Positions 27,351 to 37,057 are shown, numbered from the stretch's first letter. The stretch: 64,000 nt of DNA from Spirosoma endbachense (GCF_010233585.1 NZ_CP045997.1:8891487-8955486), one strand, 5' to 3'. The notes: a model not told the origin generated them from the letters alone. Numbers and translations are program-made.

Positions 27351-28358
27351 ATGGAAACGACACGATTAGTGCAACTGTCGGATGCTTCTCAGCAACGGCG
27401 GGTTGCTTTGGTGCAGGAACCGTTGCTGCGATTTCTGCAAAATACTACGTCAATTTATACGCTTGCGCTTGACGCAATTCAGAATAAACAGCCTCTCACT
27501 GATCTCATTCAAAGTCGATTGTCAGATGAGACGATTGATTATCAGCCCGTGTACGACGGCCAAAGTACCTGGAAACTATTGCCTGCTTTCGATCATCCCG
27601 AAGGGCCGTTCGGGTGTATAGTGTCAGGAACGGGTTTAACCCACAAAAACAGTGCATTAAACCGACAGATGATGCACGAGTCGGCCGTTGAAAAGCCAAC
27701 CGATAGCATGCAGATATACCAGTGGGGCGTTGAAGGCGGCTCACCGGAACCGGGAACAATCGGTGTGCAGCCGGAGTGGTTTTACAAAGGGAATGGTGCG
27801 TTTCTGCGGGCGCACGGTCAACCACTGGAAGTGCCTGAATACGGAAACGATGGGGGAGAGGAGCCTGAAGTGGCGGGGGCATACCTGGTAGATGAAGCCG
27901 GTACGCCCTGGCGAATTGGTTTTTGTACGGGGAATGAGTTTTCCGACCATATCATGGAGAAAAAGAACTACCTGTATCTGGCGCCTTCCAAGTTACGCCA
28001 GTGCGCTATTGGCCCTGAACTGGTCGTTACCGATGACTTCAGTGAATGGACGGGTACGGTGAGCGTCGACAGGAACGGAACGTCTCTTTGGTCGTCTCCC
28101 ATCCGAACGGGCGAGAAAAACATGGCCCACAGCCTGCAAAATCTGGAATACCACCATTTTAAATACGAAGCTCACCGATTGCCGCTTCAGGCACACGTGC
28201 ACTTTTTTGGGGCGGATGCCTTCAGTTTCGGCCAGGGAATTGCGTTGCAGGACGGCGATTTGATGCGCGTTGAGTGGAGTGGCTTAGGCCGTGCACTGCA
28301 AAATCCACTCAGACTCACAAACGCGACCGAGCAGTTATTGACTGTCCAGGCTTTATGA
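27351..28358 (+). CDS. FAH-superfamily protein, AraD1/GguC-like
   Basis: 335 residues. The C-terminal half has the fumarylacetoacetase fold signs: FGCIVSGTGLTHKNSAL, EPEVAGAYLVDEAGTPWRIG, and GNEFSDHIMEKKNYLYLAPS with acidic metal ligands, ending in LQDGDLMRVEWSGLG. The stretch LAPSKLRQCAIGPELVV is characteristic of the AraD1-like group. Family members hydrolyse acylpyruvates or diketo acids, or dehydrate 2-keto-3-deoxy-arabonate. Together with the upstream dehydratase and SDR, hydrolysis of a 2,4-diketo-3-deoxy acid to pyruvate plus a hydroxy acid is the best fit. It lies 42 bases after the SDR and is followed by a large inverted repeat. Confidence 0.82.
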   Translation: METTRLVQLSDASQQRRVALVQEPLLRFLQNTTSIYTLALDAIQNKQPLTDLIQSRLSDETIDYQPVYDGQSTWKLLPAFDHPEGPFGCIVSGTGLTHKNSALNRQMMHESAVEKPTDSMQIYQWGVEGGSPEPGTIGVQPEWFYKGNGAFLRAHGQPLEVPEYGNDGGEEPEVAGAYLVDEAGTPWRIGFCTGNEFSDHIMEKKNYLYLAPSKLRQCAIGPELVVTDDFSEWTGTVSVDRNGTSLWSSPIRTGEKNMAHSLQNLEYHHFKYEAHRLPLQAHVHFFGADAFSFGQGIALQDGDLMRVEWSGLGRALQNPLRLTNATEQLLTVQAL

Positions 28359-28364
28359 TCAACT

Positions 28365-28440
28365 AATAGAACGCGGATGTTTATGATAATTATGATTTAA
28401 ACTTCAAATCTTAACTTATCATAAACATCCGCGTTCTATT
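28365..28440. repeat. 25-bp perfect inverted repeat with 26-nt spacer
   Basis: The arms 28365-28389 and 28416-28440 are perfectly complementary (inner sequence gaacgcggatgtttatgat). They begin 6 bases after the FAH-like stop and end 17 bases before the MFS start. It is longer than needed for a terminator. It may attenuate transcription into the transporter gene, or be a short palindromic insertion. Confidence 0.75.
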
Positions 28441-28457
28441 TTGCTTCCTCAACCCTC

Positions 28458-29762
28458 ATGGAAAATCAGATTGGTTTACTGGGTGACGTTAAACCGCTGA
28501 AAATGCGTTGGGTCATGGTGAGCCTGGCATTTCTGGCCACAGTGCTCAACTACGTTCACCGACTTTCATTCAACTATCTGAGTGCGGATGGTGATCTGCG
28601 GAAGCTTATTCCCGACGATGCGTTCGGCTACATTGGCACCGCATTTTTTGTGGCTTACATGCTGTCCAACGCCTTTTCAGGCTTTGTGATCGATAAACTT
28701 GGCACGCGCGTCGGGTATGCGTTGTGTATGGCTTTCTGGACGAGTGCCGGGTTGGTTCATGCTTTTGCCGTTACGCCCCTACAGTTCGGTATCTGTCGAT
28801 TTTTTCTGGGCATTGGCGAAGCTGGAAACTGGCCAGCCGCTATCAAACTGACCAGCGAGTGGTTCCCGCCGAACGAGCGGTCCACGGCGTCGGGAATTTT
28901 CAACAGCGGTTCAGCTTTGGGTGCTGTGATTGTGCCGCCGATGGTCGCTTATCTGGGCGTTGAATACGGCTGGCAAGCTACGTTCGTCATTCTGGCGGTT
29001 TTTGGATACCTATGGCTGGCTATTTTCTGGTTTACATACTACACACCCGAACAATCGGCGAAAGAGGCTAAAGCTCGAATTATTCCACCCCTGAAACTAC
29101 TCAAAACCCGGTTTGTGATCATGTTCACACTCTCCAAAACCTTCATGGACCCGGTTTGGTATTTCGTTACATTCTGGATCGGGCGTTACCTGGTCGACGT
29201 TCATCACTGGGATTTGAAACAGATTGGCTGGTATGCTACGATTCCCTTCATCATCGCCGATGTAGGCAATCTGGTCGGCGGGTATTTCACCCAGTACATT
29301 ATCAAACGGGGCGTTCCGATTCCCAAAGCGCGGAAAATCGCGGTTGCCATCGCCGGGTCGATTATGGGAGTATCCTTGTTGCTGGGACCGCTTGTCATCA
29401 CTACTCCCTTATCGGCGTTGTTGATTTTCGGGATGGCCGGATTTGGCTATACGGCATACACGGCTAATTCGCTGGCGTTTCCGGCCGATGTAGTGCCGAA
29501 AAGCGCGGCTGCCTCCGTTTGGGGATTGGCCTGCGTTGGCACGGGGCTTGGCGGGGCTTTGTTTCAGTCGCTGTCGGGGCTGATTCTGAAATCCTATTCA
29601 GGTACATTAGGCTATGCGGCTGCCTACAACATACTGTTTATTGGTTTTGGGGTAGTAGCGCTGATTGGTTTATTGATTATGATGTTGTTCATGGGGCCGC
29701 TGGTTAAAAACAAAGAACTCCATCAGTACGTCGAAGCGGATGTTTCCGTTTTACAGGCTTAA
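28458..29762 (+). CDS. MFS transporter, anion:cation symporter type (hexuronate/sugar-acid)
   Basis: 434 residues with about twelve membrane helices. The first helix (MVSLAFLATVLNYVHRLSFN), FVIDKLGTRVGY (the loop 2-3 MFS motif) and FFLGIGEAGNWPAAIKLTSEW, followed by PPNERSTASGIFNSGSALGA, are hallmarks of the ACS family (ExuT, DgoT, tartrate-type permeases). It probably imports the sugar acid used by the enzymes upstream, or an uronate. It is the last gene of the sugar-acid locus, 99 bases after the FAH-like gene with an inverted repeat between, and is followed by a terminator. Confidence 0.92.
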   Translation: MENQIGLLGDVKPLKMRWVMVSLAFLATVLNYVHRLSFNYLSADGDLRKLIPDDAFGYIGTAFFVAYMLSNAFSGFVIDKLGTRVGYALCMAFWTSAGLVHAFAVTPLQFGICRFFLGIGEAGNWPAAIKLTSEWFPPNERSTASGIFNSGSALGAVIVPPMVAYLGVEYGWQATFVILAVFGYLWLAIFWFTYYTPEQSAKEAKARIIPPLKLLKTRFVIMFTLSKTFMDPVWYFVTFWIGRYLVDVHHWDLKQIGWYATIPFIIADVGNLVGGYFTQYIIKRGVPIPKARKIAVAIAGSIMGVSLLLGPLVITTPLSALLIFGMAGFGYTAYTANSLAFPADVVPKSAAASVWGLACVGTGLGGALFQSLSGLILKSYSGTLGYAAAYNILFIGFGVVALIGLLIMMLFMGPLVKNKELHQYVEADVSVLQA

Positions 29763-29783
29763 CGGACTCAATGCCAATACTAT

Positions 29784-29826
29784 CAGGACTTTCGCTTCGA
29801 GTCGTGCCACCGGAGCGAACGTCCTG
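29784..29826 (+). terminator. Hairpin terminator after MFS gene
   Basis: The arms caggactttcgct and agcgaacgtcctg pair with one mismatch, close a 17-nt loop, and are followed by tttc. Confidence 0.7.
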
Positions 29827-29981
29827 TTTCATTAAGGTGGTCTACATGTATTGCAGCCATTCGTTTGTTCCTGCCAGCTTTAGTTCCGGTTTGTTTGTTT
29901 CTTTAGGCAATAAAGGCTGCAAGCCCCTATCTTCATGCTGGGAAAACTAACTTATTTAGCTTTAGGGGTAGGCAATAATCG

Positions 29982-30665
29982 ATGAAGATACTGTTAGTAG
30001 AAGACGAACCTGATTTACTGCAGGCGGTGTGTCGCTATCTGGAAGGGGAGGGCTATGCGGTTACTACGGCCGATACGTATCCGGAGGCCGCCCAGAAAGC
30101 GAATGATTACGACTATGATTGTGTCGTGGTGGATTTGATGTTGCCCGGTGGACACGGGTTCGATCTGGTTCGGGCTTTAAAACATCGCCAGTCAGCCGCC
30201 GGGATTATTGTAGTTACTGCGAAGGATACACTGGCCGATAAACTTACTGGACTTGAGATCGGAGCGGACGATTATTTGACCAAACCCTTTCATCTCCCGG
30301 AGCTAAACGCTCGAATCCGATCAGTACTCCGTCGGCGCTTGTTTGGCGGCCATGAGCAGTTGAAGGCCGGGGAACTGACCCTCTGGCTAAATCAGCAACG
30401 TGTACAGGTTCGGGATACGGATACCAAGCTGACCAGTAAAGAGTATGAATTACTCCTGTTTCTGGTCACCAATGCTGACCGGCTCTTAGCCAAATCGGCC
30501 ATTGCCGAGCATGTCTGGGGTGATGCGATGGATGCCGCTGACTCACACGAGTTTCTCTATACGCACGTCAAAAATCTTCGCCGGAAGCTCATTGCTGCGG
30601 GCTGCCCTGATTATATTCAGACCCGTTACGGAGCGGGTTACATCTTTTCTGCTCGTACGCCATGA
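29982..30665 (+). CDS. OmpR-family response regulator
   Basis: 227 residues. The receiver has VEDEPD at the N-terminus, phospho-acceptor D51 (CVVVDLMLPGGHGF), the T in VVTAKD and the K in YLTKPFHL. The C-terminal winged helix has KLTSKEYELLLFL, VWGDAMDAADSHEF, VKNLRRKL and TRYGAGYIF. It binds DNA as a phosphorylated dimer. It overlaps the kinase gene by 4 bases (ATGA) and forms an operon that leads into a TonB receptor gene, so control of metal or siderophore uptake is a reasonable guess. Confidence 0.95.
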   Translation: MKILLVEDEPDLLQAVCRYLEGEGYAVTTADTYPEAAQKANDYDYDCVVVDLMLPGGHGFDLVRALKHRQSAAGIIVVTAKDTLADKLTGLEIGADDYLTKPFHLPELNARIRSVLRRRLFGGHEQLKAGELTLWLNQQRVQVRDTDTKLTSKEYELLLFLVTNADRLLAKSAIAEHVWGDAMDAADSHEFLYTHVKNLRRKLIAAGCPDYIQTRYGAGYIFSARTP

Positions 30666-31954
30666 GTCTTTTCGGTCAAACGGCCCGTTACTTGTTGCTG
30701 TCGGCATTTCTCATTGCCCTGGTGGGGTCTGTTGGGTTTTATACGCTCATTCACCGAAAAATCCGGCATGAAGTAGATGAAATTCTGGTCAGTCAGGTTG
30801 ACCAGGCCCAAAAGCACCTTCAGCACCATCCGCTTGCCGGACTTACCGATGGAGACGATAATCCGCATATCGAACCCGTCAGCCAAATGATACGGTCGGA
30901 ATTTAAGGATCTGAGAATTCAGGATTCATTAAATACGAAGTCGCTTATACTAGTGCGCCAGTTCCAGACAACGATAGTTGCTAACGGTCAGCACTATTTA
31001 GTGCGGGTGCAGCTACCCTATCATGAATTCAACGAGTTGGCTCGTGATTTGTCGATCTGGATTATTATTGGCTTTTTAGTGCTTATGGCCTTGTCTGTTC
31101 TGCTAGGGCTTGGCCTGTCAAGCCGACTGTGGCGGCCCTTCTATGTCACAATTGATCAGCTTAGCCAGTTTAGGCTAGATCAACCTGCCAGCCTTTCTTT
31201 TCCTCAGGCCCATGTACGGGAGTTTGATTTACTGAGTCGGTCGCTAGGCGAATTAACCCGAAAAGTTCGTCAGCAATTTTCACTCCAGAAGCAGTTTACC
31301 GAAAATGCGTCACATGAACTGCAAACTCCCTTAGCCGTCGCATCGGCTGAACTGGATTTTTTGCTTCAGTCGAAACACCTGACCGAAGACGACCATACCC
31401 ATCTCCAACGGGCGACCGATGCCCTGAGTCGGCTGAGCCAGTTAAATCGCTCACTGTTGTTACTGACGCAGGTTGAAAATGACCAGTTTGCCTCCGATGA
31501 ACTCGTCAATCTGAGTGCCTTGGTTCATCAGTCTATGCTTGATTTTGAGCCATTTTTTGCTCATAAACAACTGGTCGTTACCGTAGCCATCCAGCCGGAG
31601 GTACAACTCCGGGTAAACCGCCAGTTGGTGGGGGTACTCCTGACTAATCTCTTGAAAAATACGGCCCGACATTGTCCGGTTGGCGGTCGCGTGGCGCTTT
31701 CACTGACAAATGCTCAACTGACGATTTGCAACACGGGTGAGCCGCTTCCGTTTGCCGAAAGCCAGTTATTCAATCGGTTTGTCAAGGACCCGGCTCGCCC
31801 TGATTCCATCGGTTTAGGACTGGCCTTAGTCAGGCAGATCTGCGAGCGGTACGGGTTGCCACTAACCTATGCCTACGATCAGGCAAGCAAAACGCATTCA
31901 TTTCAGATTGGACTCATGAGCGCCAAAGCAGACAACTTCAAATTTGCTTCATAA
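30662..31954 (+). CDS. Membrane sensor histidine kinase (HisKA/HATPase)
   Basis: 430 residues. One membrane helix lies near residues 10-30, followed by a periplasmic part of about 95 residues and a second helix near 129-153 (WIIIGFLVLMALSVLLGLGL). The H-box is TENASHELQTPLAV with H218, the N-box LLTNLLKNTARH, and the G-box SIGLGLALVRQICERYG. No HAMP motif of the strict kind is evident, though a linker of that size is present. It is translationally coupled to the OmpR-type regulator and lies 35 bases before the TonB receptor. The signal is unknown; the small periplasmic domain would suit a metal or small ligand. Confidence 0.94.
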   Translation: MSLFGQTARYLLLSAFLIALVGSVGFYTLIHRKIRHEVDEILVSQVDQAQKHLQHHPLAGLTDGDDNPHIEPVSQMIRSEFKDLRIQDSLNTKSLILVRQFQTTIVANGQHYLVRVQLPYHEFNELARDLSIWIIIGFLVLMALSVLLGLGLSSRLWRPFYVTIDQLSQFRLDQPASLSFPQAHVREFDLLSRSLGELTRKVRQQFSLQKQFTENASHELQTPLAVASAELDFLLQSKHLTEDDHTHLQRATDALSRLSQLNRSLLLLTQVENDQFASDELVNLSALVHQSMLDFEPFFAHKQLVVTVAIQPEVQLRVNRQLVGVLLTNLLKNTARHCPVGGRVALSLTNAQLTICNTGEPLPFAESQLFNRFVKDPARPDSIGLGLALVRQICERYGLPLTYAYDQASKTHSFQIGLMSAKADNFKFAS

Positions 31955-31989
31955 TTGATGCCGAAACTTGCGCGCAAATCTTGTCATTG

Positions 31990-34191
31990 ATGAAACAACG
32001 TATTCTTTTTGGCCTGCTCATGTTGGCCGCCGTATCGACCTTCGGCCAAACGAGCCGCCTGATTCGGGTGGAAGATAGTGTCACCCACGAACCCATTATT
32101 GGGGCAACCATCCGCACGACTTCTTCGATAAAACCGATCATTGGTGCCGTAACGGATGGGCATGGGGTGGCTTCAATGCCCAGCACACCCGCCAGCGTCA
32201 CGGCGCTCACGGTCAGTGCCGTTGGCTACGAAACCGAAACGTTTCCGCTGACAGCGGGTGCAGATACACTGGTATTTCAACTGCACAGTCAGGATGAATC
32301 GCTCGACGAAGTGACCGTGACCTCGACACGAACCAACTCCCGCATCGAAGACTTACCCATTAAAGTTGAAGTGCTGGGTCAGGAAGATATGGACGAAGAA
32401 AGTGCGGTTGTGCCGGGCAACGTCAGTAGTATTCTGGGCGATATTTCCATCATTCACGTCCAGCGCACCTCAGCCGTCAACGGCAACCAGGCCATTCGGA
32501 TGCAGGGACTTGATCCCAAATACACCCAGATTTTGCGCGACGGCTTACCCCTTTATGAAGGCTTTTCGGGTAACCTGGGTGTATTGCAGATTCCACCCCT
32601 GGATTTAAAACAGATTGAAGTAGTAAAAGGCTCGGTATCAACCCTCTACGGGGGAGGAGCTATTGGAGGTATGATCAACATTGTTTCCAGATCGCCGACC
32701 TCCGAAACACCTGAATTTACGGCGTTGCTCAACCGCTCGAATCTGAAAGAAACCAACCTGAATGCCTACTATTCGCAGCGTTATGGCAAAACGGGTTTGA
32801 CGCTCTTTACGGGCTATACCTACCAAAAAGCGGTAGATGTGACGGGCGACGGCTTTACGGATAGTCCCGGCATCAAGCAGTTTAATTTTCACCCCAAGTT
32901 TTTCTGGAATCCAACGGATCATACCAAACTGGATATTGGTTATGCATTTACCACCGAAAACCGTACCGGAGGGTATTTGCCCGCTCTGGAAGGGGCAGAA
33001 CCGAACTCCTATAAAAACGTCACCGACCTGCAGCGCCATACTGTCGATTTCAACGCCAGTCACAATACATCGGAAACCAACGCCATAACGGTGAAAGGCG
33101 CTGTCAGCACCTTCCACCGGCAGAACACGGATTATCAGAAGCTGTCCGACGGTCGGCAGTCGTCGGTGTATCTGGAAGCCAACGATCTAGCCCGCTTTGG
33201 TAAACACCAGCTTATTGTGGGCGCCAACCTGACAGTGGAAGCGTTCCGCAAGAATCCGGATAGCACCCGCCTTGTAGATTACACCTACAACACGGTTGGG
33301 GGCTTTGTGCAGGATGACTGGCAGGTGGGCGAAAAAGTAGCGATTCAAGCGGGTTTACGGTTAGATCACCACAATATATTCGGGAGTTTTCTATTGCCGC
33401 GCCTGTCGGTAAAACTCAAACCATCCGACCCCTGGACGGTACGGCTGAGTGTGGGAACGGGTTATAAAACGCCAAACCTGTTTGTCAACCAAACGCCCGG
33501 CGCGCTGAATGTTAGTTTAATTTTCCCGCGCTTGCTGCCGATCGATGTGGCTACTGTAAAGGCTGAACGGTCGGTGGGTACCAACATCGACATTGCGTAT
33601 TCGAAAAGCTTCGAGAGTGGTTTTTCGGTGCAGGTCGATCAGGCGCTTTATTATACTTACGTCAATTCGCCGGTGGTGTCGGCTTTTGCCAGTTTGTCGA
33701 GCAACCTGGGGGCATACACCCAGCTGATCAACGCGCCTTATAACCTGTACAGTCTTGGGACGGACACCTACGTCCGACTCGAATACAAAGCCTACGAATT
33801 ATATTTTGGCTACAACCACACGCTCGCGCGACGGGATGGGCCGACCGATAATACGTACCTGCCGCTGGCACCCCAGGACAAATTTTCCACGACGATTGCC
33901 TGGGAAAATGATCACTTCCGGTTTGGCATTGAGAGTAGCTATGTGGGAAGTCAGTATCTCTACAACAATCAGAAAGTGGCGAATTATTGGTTCTTTGCCG
34001 CAGCGGCCGAATACCATTATAACGAGCACTGGCGGCTGGTGCTCAACGGCGAAAATATCTTCAATGTAAAACAGGCCAATTACGAAACCATTGTGCTTGG
34101 GGCCAATCCGACCGTACAGCCCACGTTTCGGCCGATCTGGGCACCGCTGGAAGGGCGGATTGTTAATCTGGCCCTGAAGTTTACATTATAG
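31990..34191 (+). CDS. TonB-dependent outer-membrane receptor (siderophore/metal/cobalamin type)
   Basis: The ATG at 31990 opens a signal peptide (MKQRILFGLLMLAAVSTFGQ); the TTG 9 bases upstream adds nothing. The 733-residue product has a short carboxypeptidase-like domain, then ESLDEVTVTSTRTNSRIEDL (TonB-box region), a plug (NQAIRMQGLDPKYTQILRDG, LKQIEVVKGSVSTLYGGGAI, GGMINIVSRSP) and a barrel to LALKFTL. It is shorter than SusC and has no SusD partner, so it looks like an iron-complex, copper or vitamin B12 receptor rather than a glycan porin. It is the third gene of the two-component operon, suggesting that the kinase senses its ligand. Confidence 0.93.
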   Translation: MKQRILFGLLMLAAVSTFGQTSRLIRVEDSVTHEPIIGATIRTTSSIKPIIGAVTDGHGVASMPSTPASVTALTVSAVGYETETFPLTAGADTLVFQLHSQDESLDEVTVTSTRTNSRIEDLPIKVEVLGQEDMDEESAVVPGNVSSILGDISIIHVQRTSAVNGNQAIRMQGLDPKYTQILRDGLPLYEGFSGNLGVLQIPPLDLKQIEVVKGSVSTLYGGGAIGGMINIVSRSPTSETPEFTALLNRSNLKETNLNAYYSQRYGKTGLTLFTGYTYQKAVDVTGDGFTDSPGIKQFNFHPKFFWNPTDHTKLDIGYAFTTENRTGGYLPALEGAEPNSYKNVTDLQRHTVDFNASHNTSETNAITVKGAVSTFHRQNTDYQKLSDGRQSSVYLEANDLARFGKHQLIVGANLTVEAFRKNPDSTRLVDYTYNTVGGFVQDDWQVGEKVAIQAGLRLDHHNIFGSFLLPRLSVKLKPSDPWTVRLSVGTGYKTPNLFVNQTPGALNVSLIFPRLLPIDVATVKAERSVGTNIDIAYSKSFESGFSVQVDQALYYTYVNSPVVSAFASLSSNLGAYTQLINAPYNLYSLGTDTYVRLEYKAYELYFGYNHTLARRDGPTDNTYLPLAPQDKFSTTIAWENDHFRFGIESSYVGSQYLYNNQKVANYWFFAAAAEYHYNEHWRLVLNGENIFNVKQANYETIVLGANPTVQPTFRPIWAPLEGRIVNLALKFTL

Positions 34192-34197
34192 ACGATC

Positions 34198-34247
34198 ACA
34201 TCCCTACTCGAAAATCACCGCTTCAGGCGCTTTTCGAGTAGGGATGT
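34198..34247 (+). terminator. Strong hairpin terminator after TonB receptor
   Basis: A perfect 17-bp stem (acatccctactcgaaaa with its complement) closes a 16-nt loop. Confidence 0.8.
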
Positions 34248-34582
34248 TAGGCGAATTTCAAGTGAAAACGCCAATAGGGCACACCCAACTAAAAACATAC
34301 TGGATAAAAACGTGAACCCTCTGATTAATGATCTGGGTGTTAGGCTAAATTCGTTCTGTGCCTTGTGTGTTGCTTTCGGTCAGCACCGGGTGGCCAGCCA
34401 TCGAACCGTCGTTGGGAACCGGGCACAAAATCGCCTAAAACGGTAGTGAATTCCGGCCAATGAGCCATTAAAGCTTTTTAATATAATAAATAAAAGGATA
34501 AGTTGTATGGATTTCAGAACGGCTTCAATTCGGAAAAAACTTCAGAATTGCTTCAAGTTTGGCCAGGACTTTTGCTGGCATT
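34248..34582. other. Intergenic, no recognised gene
   Basis: 335 bases without a convincing frame; it becomes AT-rich near 34475-34505. It presumably includes the promoter of the barrel protein gene. Confidence 0.5.
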
Positions 34583-37039
34583 ATGAAATCAACATTTCGC
34601 ATCAGTTTCCTCTTATCGCTACTTGTCTGGGCTACGCCAATGCTTGCCCAACAGGCTCTACTTACTTCGACTAATCATCTGACGGGAAAAGTACTGGATG
34701 CAGCGACCAATCAAGCGCTCCCCTTCGCGTCTGTAGCGATCTTTAAGCAGGTGAACGGAAAAGATAGCCTGATAACGGGTAATCAAACCGACGAACAAGG
34801 GGCATTTAGTATTGCCAACGTTCCGATGGGGTCACTGATTGCGCGGATTACGTTTGTGGGGTATCAGAATTTCGAACAAACGATTCGTGTTAACCAGGCA
34901 CAAACTGACATCGGTATCCTGGCCTTGAAACCTGACGCCAGTACACTAAAAGAGGTAAAGGTGACAGGTGAGAAAAGTGCCATCGATTTGACGATGGAGA
35001 AGCGAACCTTCAACGTTTCCAAGAACCTCACGACCATTGGCGGTACCGCCGAAAATATACTCAAAAACGTACCTTCCATTACCCTCGACGAAAGTGGTAA
35101 CCCTAGTCTGCGCAACATGGCCACCACGATTTATGTCAATGGTAAACCGACGCAGTTGACTTTGTCACAGATTCCTGCCAATCAGATTGAATCCGTTGAA
35201 GTCATTTCCAATCCGTCGGCCCGCTACGATGCGTCGACTACGGGCGGTATCGTGAATCTGGTGCTGAAGAAAAATCGGCAACCGGGCTACAATGGCATAA
35301 TCAGCGCGGGAATCGGCAATAATTCGCGTTTCGATGGTACGCTGAATCTGGACTGGCGCCGGGGTAAGTGGAATCTGACGAGCTTTTATTCAATCAACGC
35401 AACCAAAAATCCGACGACAGGTTATGTCTTCCGGACGAATCGTCGTAGTGATGGTAGCCCGGCTAATTATTTTAATCAGAACACCAACATCAGCCTCGAC
35501 AATACATTCCAAAGCGGGCGGATTGCAGCCGATTATGCACTGAACAACCGGAATACCCTATCTCTGGCGGCAACCCTGGTAGGAGGGGCCTTCAATACGG
35601 TTAGCACCCAACCCTATGATTATCGCGATCTGAGTCAGACGGTTACCAGCTCGGGAAATCGGACTACGATACCACACAATTCGTTCACCAACCTTGGTGT
35701 AGAGTTTGACTGGAAGCATCAATTTGCCCGCAAAGGCCAGGAATTGAGCCTGGTTACCTCGTATAGCCGCAATCACTTATCAAATGCCGCGGACTGGTTA
35801 ACCACTTCGTTAAACGCAGATGGCTCGGCGCAGGCAGGTTTTCCCGAAACCGATAAAATTACGGGTCGAACCAACGGGAATCAGGTGATTGCCCAATTTG
35901 ATTATACGCATCCGCTGGGCGATTCGGCAAAACTCGAAATGGGGGTACGCAGTTACACCTATATCCGCGATCAGCAGTATTTCTTTAACAAACTGGCCAA
36001 CGATACCCAGCGCTTTCAGTTAATACCCAGCTATTCGCAGGATGCCCGGATTACCGAAGCGACGAATGCCATCTACGTGCTCTATACCCGTCAGTTTCGA
36101 CGCAACATCAGTTTACAGGCAGGTTTGCGGTTGGAACAATCGAGTTTGCATGGTACGTCCCGGCTCGATACGACGACCTTTGGCTACAATTACCCATCCA
36201 AAACAGGCCAGAACTGGTTTCAGTCCTTCTTCCCCTCGTTCGCCCTCTCTAAAAAGCTGAGCGAAACGGGTGAAATTGGCCTGAGCCTGAGCCGTAAGAT
36301 AGCCCGGCCTAATTTTCGACACCTGTTCATTGGCATTCAGGCCAACGACCGCCAGAACATCACCATCGGTAATCCGGCAGTGCGACCTGAATTTGTCAAT
36401 ACTGCCGAGGTTAATTTTAATAAGACATGGGGGGGCTTGAACTGGTTAGCTTCGGGGTATTATATCTACGAAGATCACACGATCAAGCCATTCACCCAAC
36501 CCTTAGCCACCGATTCATCGGTACTGGTCACCACGTTCATTAACGTTAAAGCCGACATTCGCTATGGCTTTGATAATACGTTGAAATTCAACATTGGGCC
36601 AAATCTGAGCGCAGTGGCTAACCTGAACGTGTTCAACGTGATTCTGCAATCGGTCGATGTGCGAAACCAACTTGTGTCCTATAACGCCAAACTGAATCTG
36701 ACCTACCGGTTACCGGCTAACATCTCAGCGCAGTTGACGGGTACTAACGACGGGAAATCCCCATCGTTGCAGGGTTATCGGGATGCCGTCCGAGGTGTCG
36801 ATTTTGCAGTCCGGAAAGGCTTCTGGCAAAATCGGGCTAGTCTGACCTTTTCCATCAACGATATGTTCAATTCACGTCGCTTTATCAGCATCTATGATCA
36901 GCCGAGTGCCTACCAGGTATCGATGAATCGGCGGGAAGTACGGTTTTATAAATTGTCCATACAACTGCCACTAGGTAGCGATACATCAAAACGTAATCAA
37001 CGTAAAATGGAACGTCCAGACGTGGACTTCAGCAACTAG
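34583..37039 (+). CDS. Outer-membrane beta-barrel family protein (TonB-receptor-like, no SusD)
   Basis: The ATG at 34583 begins the signal peptide (MKSTFRISFLLSLLVWATPM). The 818-residue product has a carboxypeptidase-D-like domain at about 30-110 (LTGKVLDAATNQALPFASVA), then VKVTGEKSAIDLTMEKRTFN, a small plug (LKNVPSITLDESGNPSLRN, ESVEVISNPSARYDASTTGG) and a long barrel. This is the outer membrane beta-barrel (OMP_b-brl_3) layout: TonB-receptor-related, of unknown substrate, often tied to envelope or signalling genes. The C-terminus QRKMERPDVDFSN does not end in the usual aromatic residue. The closest relative in this window is the protein at 59207. It is a single-gene unit with its own terminator. 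Confidence 0.88.
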   Translation: MKSTFRISFLLSLLVWATPMLAQQALLTSTNHLTGKVLDAATNQALPFASVAIFKQVNGKDSLITGNQTDEQGAFSIANVPMGSLIARITFVGYQNFEQTIRVNQAQTDIGILALKPDASTLKEVKVTGEKSAIDLTMEKRTFNVSKNLTTIGGTAENILKNVPSITLDESGNPSLRNMATTIYVNGKPTQLTLSQIPANQIESVEVISNPSARYDASTTGGIVNLVLKKNRQPGYNGIISAGIGNNSRFDGTLNLDWRRGKWNLTSFYSINATKNPTTGYVFRTNRRSDGSPANYFNQNTNISLDNTFQSGRIAADYALNNRNTLSLAATLVGGAFNTVSTQPYDYRDLSQTVTSSGNRTTIPHNSFTNLGVEFDWKHQFARKGQELSLVTSYSRNHLSNAADWLTTSLNADGSAQAGFPETDKITGRTNGNQVIAQFDYTHPLGDSAKLEMGVRSYTYIRDQQYFFNKLANDTQRFQLIPSYSQDARITEATNAIYVLYTRQFRRNISLQAGLRLEQSSLHGTSRLDTTTFGYNYPSKTGQNWFQSFFPSFALSKKLSETGEIGLSLSRKIARPNFRHLFIGIQANDRQNITIGNPAVRPEFVNTAEVNFNKTWGGLNWLASGYYIYEDHTIKPFTQPLATDSSVLVTTFINVKADIRYGFDNTLKFNIGPNLSAVANLNVFNVILQSVDVRNQLVSYNAKLNLTYRLPANISAQLTGTNDGKSPSLQGYRDAVRGVDFAVRKGFWQNRASLTFSINDMFNSRRFISIYDQPSAYQVSMNRREVRFYKLSIQLPLGSDTSKRNQRKMERPDVDFSN

Positions 37040-37057
37040 CCAATCTCGCCAAATTGA

